From JBGPBY01 sp041481485 (GTDB lineage: Bacteria > Acidobacteriota > Terriglobia > 20CM-2-55-15), in NCBI GenBank assembly GCA_041481485.1, contig JBGPBY010000158.1, positions 1 to 13,411 of the forward strand: a stretch of DNA of 13,411 bases, written 5' to 3'. Positions 7,422 to 13,411 of this stretch are shown here, piece after piece. How positions within the stretch are numbered: the first letter of the stretch is position 1; every line of letters begins with the position of its first letter. The notes beneath the pieces are model-generated. The model was not told the DNA's origin and ran no database searches. It worked only from the letters and a program-made list of their open reading frames with translations. Both the position numbers and the translations under genes were made by a program.

Positions 7422-7737
7422 CAAGAAATCCCTCTCCCAACGGGAGAGGGTCGGGTGAGGGGTACCGCAAGTAGCAATTTTTACTAGTGGTACCCTCACC
7501 CGTTAGGGAAATCACATACTTGACGAATCAAGCTTCCGAAAATCAGCACTCGCCGATTTTGAACATCCCTTTGCACTATCCTTGTAGATAAGGTCTGCTT
7601 ACAGGCTATTTATGGCGCTGTTGCAAAAGGATGTTCCAAATCGGCGAGTGCTGATTGCTAAGTGCTGATTTTCGAAAGCTTGATTCGTCAAGTATGTTGT
7701 TCCCTCCCATTGGGAGAGGGATTTCTCGAACGAAAGG
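7422..7737. repeat. Nested inverted-repeat block filling the 7344-7743 gap
   Basis: Three layers are visible. (a) A perfect hairpin, CCCTCTCCC-AAC-GGGAGAGGG, lies at 7430-7450. (b) GGGTGAGGGGTACC at 7453-7466 pairs with GGTACCCTCACCC at 7489-7501, with one bulged base. (c) A long inverted repeat has its left arm at 7515-7575 and right arm at 7621-7696. The arms differ by three substitutions and a 14-base insertion in the right arm, which duplicates AGTGCTGATT (7647-7656 and 7661-7670). The outer sequences also mirror each other: AGAAATCCCTCTCCCAA at the left, and its near complement at 7708-7727 on the right. The right end carries the ribosome binding site of the FMN reductase gene. The form suggests a MITE or REP-type composite; no transposase is in the window. 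Bases 7344-7421 may hold the promoter of the HD-GYP gene, but no clear hexamers were found. Confidence 0.75.
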
Positions 7738-7743
7738 TACAAC

Positions 7744-8295
7744 ATGACAACCATCGTCGGCATTGCGGGAAGCCTGAGAACTGGCTCATACAACATGGCT
7801 CTTCTTCGTGCAGCCGCGGAGTTCCTCTCGTCAGAGACAACGCTGGAGATTGCGTCGATTCGCGAAATTCCGCTCTACGACGCCGACCTCGAAGCCAAGG
7901 GTATTCCCGATGCTGTCCAAAAACTGAAAGATCGCATTGCCACATCCAATGGACTGCTGCTCGCCACCCCCGAGTACAACAATTCCATCCCCGGTGTGTT
8001 CAAAAATGCTGTCGACTGGCTGACGCGGCCGGCGAAAGACATCGCCCGTGTTTTCGGCAACCGGCCGGTGGCGATCATGGGTGCAACGCCGGGCGGAGGC
8101 GGGACGATTCTCGCGCAGAATGCGTGGTTGCCGGTGTTGCGCACTTTGGGGACACGGCCCTGGTTCGGCTCACGGTTGATTGTCTCCGGCGCGAACAAGC
8201 TATTCGACGAAACCGGAAAGCTGACGGATGAACCGACTCGGGAAAAACTGAAAGGATTCATGGCGGGATTTGAGGCATTTGTAAAGTCCGCGTGA
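7744..8295 (+). CDS. NADPH-dependent FMN reductase (flavodoxin-fold, ChrR/YieF-like)
   Basis: The protein has 183 residues, the normal size for the family. GSLRTGSYN (9-17) is the phosphate-binding loop for FMN. ATPEYNNSIPGVFKNAVDW (about 74-92) carries the PEYN and PGxxKNAxDW motifs that define NADPH-dependent FMN reductases, including chromate and quinone reductases. A Gly-rich turn, ATPGGGG (114-120), matches the third FMN-contacting loop. It is expected to be a soluble flavoprotein that reduces quinones or similar acceptors with NAD(P)H; the physiological acceptor cannot be told from the sequence. AAAGG at 7733-7737 sits 6 bases before the ATG, giving a clear start. The gene stands alone between two repeat blocks: its upstream signals overlap the nested repeat, and a perfect 55-bp inverted repeat starts 5 bases after the stop and may end the transcript. 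Confidence 0.93.
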   Translation: MTTIVGIAGSLRTGSYNMALLRAAAEFLSSETTLEIASIREIPLYDADLEAKGIPDAVQKLKDRIATSNGLLLATPEYNNSIPGVFKNAVDWLTRPAKDIARVFGNRPVAIMGATPGGGGTILAQNAWLPVLRTLGTRPWFGSRLIVSGANKLFDETGKLTDEPTREKLKGFMAGFEAFVKSA

Positions 8296-8299
8296 ACAT

Positions 8300-8427
8300 T
8301 TGCAGGAGCGGTCTATCCAGACAAGATAAGGGGACAGACACTTAATTATTGGGAGCGTGACGAAGGTCAGGGTCCCAATAATTAAGTGTCTGTCCCCTTA
8401 TCTTGTCTGGATAGACCGCTCCTGCAA
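8300..8427. repeat. Perfect 55-bp inverted repeat (hairpin element)
   Basis: Bases 8300-8354 and 8373-8427 are exact reverse complements over 55 positions, separated by an 18-base loop that can itself pair TGAC with GTCA. Each arm has an inner segment containing GGGGACAGACACTTAATTA and an outer segment containing GGAGCGGTCTATCCAG. The inner word resembles REP-type palindromes linked to Y1 (RAYT) transposases, recalled from general knowledge and not verified. The repeat begins 5 bases after the FMN reductase stop and ends 45 bases before the BrkB-family start, so it may act as a strong terminator. The lack of any mismatch suggests recent formation or active correction. Confidence 0.9.
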
Positions 8428-8460
8428 TTCGGATTTCCATTCTGCCCCCAATTTCACAGT

Positions 8461-8464
8461 AGGA
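8461..8464 (+). promoter_or_regulatory. Shine-Dalgarno site that fixes a GTG start
   Basis: AGGA at 8461-8464 lies 8 bases before GTG 8473; a second purine run, GAGGGA, abuts the codon. The open frame could be extended upstream to 8386, but that extension is inside the perfect inverted repeat and codes for a Pro/Cys-rich stretch with no family likeness. GTG 8473 is therefore preferred. Confidence 0.6.
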
Positions 8465-8472
8465 TTGAGGGA

Positions 8473-9360
8473 GTGAAAATATTTTCAGGACGTCATCTCC
8501 TGTACGGTCTCAGCTGGAAAACACTCCTTCGCGGAGCCTGGCGCGAATTCGTGAATGACGACGTTCTGGATCAATCCGCGATGCTCTCATTTTATTTCCT
8601 GCTGGCGCTGTTTCCTCTCCTGTTGCTGCTCATTCCGGTGGTCGGCTTTTTTCTAAACTCGCGCGCGGCACTTCAGGACGCGTTGCATCACTACATTCAA
8701 ACCGTAGTTCCGCCTCCGGCAACTGTGCTGATTGACCGCACGCTGGAGGAAACGCGCCAGCAGCCGGGCCCCTTCCGATATCCGTTCGCCTTTGCCTTCC
8801 TGTGGTGGTCGGCATCGCAGGGAGTTCTCGCTACCATTCAGGGATTGAATAGGGCATATGGCGTGCGCGAACGGCGATCCTGGTGGAAGAAGTACGTCAT
8901 GGCTTCCCTGCTGACCATTATCTCGATGCTTCTAATCACTTTCGGTCTGGTTCTGCTGACTTATGGAGGACAACTCAGCCTGCTAATCGCAGGCCGCTTC
9001 GGTTTCAGCACGTTTATCGGAATCGCATGGCAAGCCGTGGAATGGGTGATCTTTCTTGCTCTCGCCTTTATTGTTTTCAATATTTTTTATGTCTATGCGC
9101 CGAATCTGAAGCATCAACAATGGAATTGGCTGATGCCGGGAACGGTGGTTGCTGTGGTCATGTGGCTGGCCGTGTCCTTCGGTTTCAAACTGTATTTGCT
9201 CTATTTCAACGGCTACTCGATGATTTATGGATCCATCGATGCGGTGATCATTCTGTTGCTGTGGTTTTATTTTCTCGGTATTTCGATTCTGTTCGGCGCC
9301 GAAATCAATTCCGAAATTGAAAAGGCCGCAGGAAACATCGATCGCTCCGGACAGCCGTAA
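8473..9360 (+). CDS. YihY/BrkB-family inner-membrane protein
   Basis: The protein has 295 residues from GTG 8473, typical of the family. Six membrane segments are visible, at about 37-60, 103-122, 141-164, 189-209, 220-243 and 252-275. Family hallmarks are the QSAMLSFYFLLALFPLLLLL first helix, the FLWWSASQGVLATIQGLNRAYGV loop region, YVYAPNLKHQQWNWLMPG before helix 5, and the late YGSIDAVIILLLWFYFLG and FGAEINSEIE segments. The family was once labelled ribonuclease BN or virulence factor BrkB; neither name describes a proven activity here, and its biochemical role is poorly defined (envelope or transport functions have been proposed). The short hydrophilic C-tail after residue 275 is normal. 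It reads the same way as the OmpA gene 138 bases downstream, but no shared promoter or terminator is obvious in that gap. Confidence 0.93.
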   Translation: MKIFSGRHLLYGLSWKTLLRGAWREFVNDDVLDQSAMLSFYFLLALFPLLLLLIPVVGFFLNSRAALQDALHHYIQTVVPPPATVLIDRTLEETRQQPGPFRYPFAFAFLWWSASQGVLATIQGLNRAYGVRERRSWWKKYVMASLLTIISMLLITFGLVLLTYGGQLSLLIAGRFGFSTFIGIAWQAVEWVIFLALAFIVFNIFYVYAPNLKHQQWNWLMPGTVVAVVMWLAVSFGFKLYLLYFNGYSMIYGSIDAVIILLLWFYFLGISILFGAEINSEIEKAAGNIDRSGQP

Positions 9361-9498
9361 AATCCTCGCTCCCCGGAAATAATGTCCGACGGTACCCTGC
9401 TGCCACTCCTCTGTTAATCGCCCGATACCCAAGCAGTTAATCTCCTCATTCGAGTTTTGGCCGCTTTCGTGCCACAACCTTGTTATTCGAGGTGCGAC

Positions 9499-11115
9499 AT
9501 GAAAATCTATAAATTCGCTTTCGCAACCGTATCATTGATGCTTCTTGTTCTTCCCGGGAACATCACAGCACATCAGGGCGTAAATTCTGCGCCGCAAATT
9601 CAAACTCAAAAAACTGACGACAACCCGCTTTACAGAATCACCGTCAACGTCGTCGCGAAATCGACAGTGGCTATCAATTACCGCAACCGCAGCGGAGCCA
9701 CAAACATCGATTTCAAGGGCACGCCACTTTTCCCAAAGGCCAAAGGTGAAGCCAAAGTGGAAGCAAAGAAGGGATACACCGAAATTGACGTGAAGTTCAG
9801 CGACCTGCAGCCGGCGACCCGGTTCGGGCCTGAATATCTCACGTACGTGCTATGGGCCATCAGCCCCGAAGGACGGGCCGCAAATCTGGGCGAAATTCTT
9901 CTGGATGGCAATAACGGTCAACTCGAGGTCACCAGCGATCTTCAGGCATTCGGACTGATCGTGACTGCCGAACCCTATTTTGCAGTGACCCAGCCCAGCG
10001 ACGTCGTGGTGATGGAAAACCAGGTGCGCTCCAACACTCGCGGGAACATTGAAACCGTCAATGCAAAATACGAGTTGCTACAGAGGGGGCAATACGCCAC
10101 GAATGTGCCGCCGGCAGACCTCAAACCGCTGCCGCTCGATAAGAAGACACCGCTAGACCTCTATCAAGCGCAGAATGCCGTCCGCATTGCGCGGTGGGCT
10201 GGAGCGGACAAATACGCTGCAGACACATTCGACAAAGCTCAGAAACTGCTCGTGCAAGCCGAAGAAGACAAGAAGTTGAAAGAGACCAAACCCTTGATCA
10301 TGTCCGCGCGGCAAGCAGCACAGACGGCCGAAGATGCTCGAATCATCACGCTGAAGCGGCAGGAGGATAATCGGATTTCCGAAGAACGGGCAGCGGCAGC
10401 AGCCCGCGAGGCCGACGCAAGAACGCGTGCCGAACAGGCCGCCTTGCAACAGCAGGTGGAAGCTCAACGGCGCGCATTAGCAGAATCCGACGAAGTTGCA
10501 GCCAGGGCCGCGGCGGATGCTGCCGAGCGGAATCGAGTTCAGGCACAAGTGGAAGCACAACGCTCGGCACAGGACGCTCAACGCGCAGCCATCGAACGGC
10601 AGAATGCCGAGGCGGCAGCCAATCAGGCACGGCAGCAGGCGTCTAAAGCTGAACATGAAAAGCAGGAGCTTCGCCAGCAGCTCAATCAGCAACTGAATGC
10701 CGTTCTCCAGACGCACGATACTCCGAGAGGACTTGTGGTGAATATGTCCGACGTCGTGTTCGACACGGGCGCTTACACGCTGAAGCCCGCAGCGAAGGAG
10801 AAGCTTGCGAAGATTTCGGGAATTGTTCAGGCTCATCAGGGCCTGAGGCTCGAGGTCGAAGGATTCACGGATAATGTCGGCAGTGAAGAAACCAACCGGG
10901 TACTTTCGGAAAAGCGAGCTGAAGCGGTTCGGCAATATCTGATGCAACAGGGTGTCAATCCATCCACAATTACCGCTCATGGATTCGGAGAAGATCGGCC
11001 TGTTGCGTCAAACGATACTTCGTCCGGCCGTCAGATGAATCGACGGGTGGAGATGATCGTTTCCGGCGATATCATCGGAGGTAGGATCAGCCTGACCTCG
11101 GAACTGCAGAGGTAG
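9499..11115 (+). CDS. OmpA-family peptidoglycan-associated protein with long coiled coil
   Basis: The protein has 538 residues from ATG 9499. GAGGTG 5 bases upstream supports this start over an in-frame ATG at 9457, which would add 14 residues ahead of the signal peptide. MKIYKF and a hydrophobic run to about residue 22 form an export signal. Residues about 30-165 are beta-rich and of unknown fold. Helices at about 215-290 lead into an Ala/Gln/Glu/Arg-rich coiled coil (about 290-405). The C-terminal OmpA domain (about 415-525) starts at VVFDTGAYTLKPAAKEKL and has EGFTDNVGSEETN (D458), LSEKRAEAVRQYL, AHGFGEDRPVASN and GRQMNRRVEM (R515/R516). D458 and an Arg of the NRRVE motif are the residues that hold diaminopimelate in this family. 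No beta-barrel is seen, so it probably anchors or spans the periplasm and binds the wall. The partner is unknown. Confidence 0.93.
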   Translation: MKIYKFAFATVSLMLLVLPGNITAHQGVNSAPQIQTQKTDDNPLYRITVNVVAKSTVAINYRNRSGATNIDFKGTPLFPKAKGEAKVEAKKGYTEIDVKFSDLQPATRFGPEYLTYVLWAISPEGRAANLGEILLDGNNGQLEVTSDLQAFGLIVTAEPYFAVTQPSDVVVMENQVRSNTRGNIETVNAKYELLQRGQYATNVPPADLKPLPLDKKTPLDLYQAQNAVRIARWAGADKYAADTFDKAQKLLVQAEEDKKLKETKPLIMSARQAAQTAEDARIITLKRQEDNRISEERAAAAAREADARTRAEQAALQQQVEAQRRALAESDEVAARAAADAAERNRVQAQVEAQRSAQDAQRAAIERQNAEAAANQARQQASKAEHEKQELRQQLNQQLNAVLQTHDTPRGLVVNMSDVVFDTGAYTLKPAAKEKLAKISGIVQAHQGLRLEVEGFTDNVGSEETNRVLSEKRAEAVRQYLMQQGVNPSTITAHGFGEDRPVASNDTSSGRQMNRRVEMIVSGDIIGGRISLTSELQR

Positions 11116-11141
11116 GCTCCCGTCCTCCGTTGTGGGTTGTT

Positions 11142-11243
11142 AAATGATTTGCTGTCCGTTGATTAATGGACCTGGTGACATTGATCCATTGGGTCATTCG
11201 GTAATGTCACCAGGTCCATTAATCAACGGACAACAAAACATTT
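11142..11243. repeat. 41-bp inverted repeat between convergent genes
   Basis: Bases 11142-11182 and 11203-11243 are reverse complements with 2 mismatches in 41 positions. The inner 30 (11153-11182 with 11203-11232) are perfect, around a 20-base loop. The arms contain GACCTGGTGACATT and GTCCGTTGATTAATGG. The repeat sits in the middle of the 148-base gap between the OmpA gene (+) and the PQQ-repeat gene (-), where it could stop transcription from both sides. Neither flank has a T-tract, so it is not a classical intrinsic terminator. Its build, but not its sequence, parallels the 55-bp repeat at 8300-8427. Confidence 0.85.
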
Positions 11244-11263
11244 GACAGCTCACATTTGCGGAC

Positions 11264-13198
11264 TCAATTGATCCCGAAGGCAAGAACCACATTGCCAGCC
11301 GATGCGCCGCTGCTGATTCCGTACCCGGAACTGATGAACACCATTCCTCCCGCCACGGATGCACCGGACACGCTAATCGCTCCGCCGTGCGCAGGGACCT
11401 TGTTTACCGTTTCAAATTCCTGACTGGTATTGAATTCCCAGAGCAGCTTTCCTTCGCTTGCAGAAACTGCATAAAGCCTGCCACCCGACGAGGCTTCAAA
11501 CACGACGCCCGGGATGACGGTCGGTGCAGCACCGAGATTCCCTCCTCCGGCTGGAGCTTTGAAATTCCAAATTGGCTTGCCGGTTTCCGGACTCAGCGCG
11601 GAAAGGCCGGCGCCACCCAGTCCGTAATAGGCGTTCTGTGAATCGGCCGCACCGCCCCACACAATTCCAGCGGCACCGCCACCACCTCGGCCTCCCGGCG
11701 GCGCATTTGCGGGGATGGGATCACCTGTTCCCGCATTGACGCGGAACAACAATTCGCCTTTCTTGTCGGGATCCAGCGCGAAGAAGTGCCCACGCTTTGT
11801 TCCCGCCAATAGAACCTGTTTCCCGTTTGGAAGTTTCGTCAGGACTGGGGCATTGCCGATATCCAAATCCGGCCCGTTGGGAGTTGGGCAGGCCAGACTG
11901 CGTTGCGCACCGCCGCAGCCTCCCATAAAGACATCGTTCTCATCGGCCTGGAACGTCCACAGGAACTTTCCGGTTTTGAGGTCGACGGCAACAATCGCAT
12001 CGGTTGTTTTCGGGGAGGGAGCTGTCGTTGCATCACCGGTTCCGAAATAGACCGCGTTCCGCGCCGTATCGATTGTCGGCGAATTCCAAATGCCGCCGCC
12101 ACCGGGAGCGTAAACAGTCACACCGTTGGGGTTCTTCGCCACAGGCTTGGGATCGCCTTCCACGACCCAGTATTTCCAGATTTGCTTGCCGGTGTTGGCA
12201 TCCAGCGCCACCACGCTTCCGCGCGATGTGCAGCAGGGGTATTCGATATTTCCGCTGGCGAACTCCTCGGACGACGAAACAGGAACGATCACCACGCCGG
12301 CATTGACCTTGAGACCTGCCGTGATTCGCGCGACAACATGGTTATCGACTTTGGTTTTCCAAAGCATCTTGCCGGACAGCGCGTCGACGGCAAAGATATC
12401 CGCCCTCCCGTCGCCAAAATAAACGGCATTGCCCGAGGCGCCCGGTGCGGTGATGGGGCCTACCGTCAGCGATCCTCGAACAATAGTTCCATTTTCGAAG
12501 GACCAGAACACACAGCCAGTCTTGGCGTCGAGAGAATAAATATATCCGTTGTCCCCGGCGACAAACACGCGGCCGTTCCAGACGGTCGGCTGGGCGCTCG
12601 TGGTCATCGAATTGGGCAGGCCAAACGCCCATTTGAGTTTCAGCTGTGGAACCTGGGCCGCGGTCAGACCTGCGGCTTGAGCTGCTTGAAATCGGGTATT
12701 GGCCAAATCGTTGCCCCAACCGTTCCATGATGGGCTGTTCGCGGGATTGCCCGCTGCGCCAGCAGGACAGCGATTCGGCATGTTCATCGCATCACCGGCA
12801 GGGGAGCTGTTCAATTGGCGCCCGCTCATGAAAATCGCGACGGCTCGCTTGGTTTCATCAGAGAGAGCGTCGGCCTGCTTCGCCATGGATCCTGTCGTCA
12901 TCGACGCATAAATTCTTTCGGGAGTCATCAAGCGGATCTCCACACCCGATGGGGCTTTTTCCGTGGGAGTCAGGTGGCATAGCGCGCACCGCTGCTGAAA
13001 TGTGGACCAACCCGATTCCGAGCCGGCCGCCCCGCGCGCGCCTCCTCGCTGCGCCGCTGCAGGCGCAGCGGCGCCACCCGCCTGCGGAAGGGCAGGAGTC
13101 TGACCGCGCTGCCCCTGCGCGCCGATTGCGACCACGCCAAGCAATATACCCAGAAATGCCACCACTACGATTACCAAACGCTGCAGATCACGTTTCAT
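11264..13198 (-). CDS. Secreted cytochrome c / PQQ-repeat beta-propeller protein (quinoprotein alcohol dehydrogenase-like)
   Basis: The protein has 644 residues. GGAGG 8 bases before the ATG is a strong Shine-Dalgarno sequence. A signal peptide (MKRDLQR, then hydrophobic 8-26) is followed by a low-complexity Ala/Gly/Gln stretch (28-60). A small cytochrome c domain (about 63-130) has C71-A-L-C74-H75 and a likely axial Met near 105 (TTGSMAKQ). A beta propeller (about 155-644) shows at least seven PQQ-type repeats, such as YSLDAKTGCVFW, FAVDALSGKMLW, VALDANTGKQIW, VAVDLKTGKFLW, SALSPETGKPIW and YAVSASEGKLLW. C322-C323 are adjacent cysteines (YPCCTSRGSVVALD), a hallmark of PQQ alcohol dehydrogenases. 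N-terminal heme plus propeller is the order of polyvinyl-alcohol dehydrogenase (cytochrome). A periplasmic oxidation feeding electrons through the fused heme is likely; the substrate is unknown. Convergent with the OmpA gene. Confidence 0.92.
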   Translation of the reverse strand: MKRDLQRLVIVVVAFLGILLGVVAIGAQGQRGQTPALPQAGGAAAPAAAQRGGARGAAGSESGWSTFQQRCALCHLTPTEKAPSGVEIRLMTPERIYASMTTGSMAKQADALSDETKRAVAIFMSGRQLNSSPAGDAMNMPNRCPAGAAGNPANSPSWNGWGNDLANTRFQAAQAAGLTAAQVPQLKLKWAFGLPNSMTTSAQPTVWNGRVFVAGDNGYIYSLDAKTGCVFWSFENGTIVRGSLTVGPITAPGASGNAVYFGDGRADIFAVDALSGKMLWKTKVDNHVVARITAGLKVNAGVVIVPVSSSEEFASGNIEYPCCTSRGSVVALDANTGKQIWKYWVVEGDPKPVAKNPNGVTVYAPGGGGIWNSPTIDTARNAVYFGTGDATTAPSPKTTDAIVAVDLKTGKFLWTFQADENDVFMGGCGGAQRSLACPTPNGPDLDIGNAPVLTKLPNGKQVLLAGTKRGHFFALDPDKKGELLFRVNAGTGDPIPANAPPGGRGGGGAAGIVWGGAADSQNAYYGLGGAGLSALSPETGKPIWNFKAPAGGGNLGAAPTVIPGVVFEASSGGRLYAVSASEGKLLWEFNTSQEFETVNKVPAHGGAISVSGASVAGGMVFISSGYGISSGASAGNVVLAFGIN

Positions 13199-13330
13199 CA
13201 GTTCTCCCTCCGGAACAGGTCATGGAATCCGGTGACGATATCACAATGTTGCGGATGTGGGCGCGGTCTATAAAGGTGTGAATCAATATGAAATGCCGCG
13301 ACATATTTTTCCTCTCATCCGGCCTCTTGT

Positions 13331-13411
13331 CGACAGCGGACCACACCGCCAGTCGCATTCCCAGCCGCGTTAGCGGCGGCAGGTCCCTTAGCCACCGGCG
13401 TGAGCCGGTGG
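13331..13411. repeat. Second copy of the hairpin-rich dispersed repeat (cut by window edge)
   Basis: Bases 13331-13411 align without gaps to 2817-2897 with 10 mismatches in 81 positions; only 2 of these fall in the last 47. Two hairpins are intact: GCCGC/GCGGC at 13364-13377 and CCACCGGC/GCCGGTGG at 13392-13411. The stem sequences are conserved while one loop has changed (GTCA to GTGA), as expected if the structure matters. The window ends exactly at the second hairpin, so the rest of the element lies outside. It is upstream of the PQQ-repeat gene. Confidence 0.85.

Noticed and set aside
7422..7737. CRISPR array
   Set aside because: The repeats are inverted and nested, not regularly spaced direct repeats with unique spacers.
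8386..8472. Upstream extension of the BrkB-family frame
   Set aside because: It is inside the perfect inverted repeat and codes for a non-homologous Pro/Cys-rich stretch; GTG 8473 has a better ribosome binding site.
11903..12730. Plus-strand open frame of 275 codons antisense to the PQQ-repeat gene
   Set aside because: It overlaps the propeller repeats on the other strand and has no domain likeness; the long frame follows from codon bias in the real gene.

Overview
This window most resembles chromosomal DNA from a member of the Acidobacteriota (Solibacter/Bryobacter-like) or a close relative. That is an inference from gene content. It has secreted carboxypeptidase-regulatory-like (CarboxypepD_reg) proteins, a secreted cytochrome c/PQQ beta-propeller fusion, a very large multidomain Ser/Thr kinase, an OmpA protein with a long Ala/Gln-rich coiled coil, and many hairpin-rich dispersed repeats between genes. 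No rRNA, tRNA, CRISPR array, transposase gene or phage gene was seen.

Layout: (1) 1-148 holds a short TGTTCAN tandem repeat and a leader. (2) 161-2731 (+) is a two-gene unit of exported proteins: a CarboxypepD_reg protein ending in a CxxCH heme motif, then, 3 nt later, a protein with several CarboxypepD_reg-like segments. (3) 2732-3060 contains no gene but a composite of at least seven hairpins arranged as two inverted copies of a repeat; a third copy runs off the right edge of the window. (4) 3061-7343 (-) is a signalling pair: a GAF-HD-GYP protein, then a fusion of class III adenylate cyclase, Ser/Thr kinase, one membrane segment and an FGE-sulfatase-like domain. (5) 7344-7743 is a 400-bp gap almost filled by nested inverted repeats. 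(6) 7744-8295 (+) is an NADPH-dependent FMN reductase. (7) 8300-8427 is a perfect 55-bp inverted repeat. (8) 8473-9360 (+) is a YihY/BrkB-family membrane protein. (9) 9499-11115 (+) is an OmpA-family protein. (10) 11142-11243 is a 41-bp inverted repeat between convergent genes. (11) 11264-13198 (-) is the cytochrome c/PQQ-repeat dehydrogenase-like protein.

How they may work together: the cyclase-kinase fusion and the HD-GYP protein are co-directional and could couple cAMP production, protein phosphorylation and cyclic-dinucleotide turnover to periplasmic and cytosolic cues. The remaining genes look like independent cell-envelope and redox functions. The most unusual items are the tripartite cyclase/kinase/FGE fusion with a cysteine-less FGE motif, the HD-GYP domain split by about 95 extra residues, and the density of long, nearly perfect intergenic inverted repeats.
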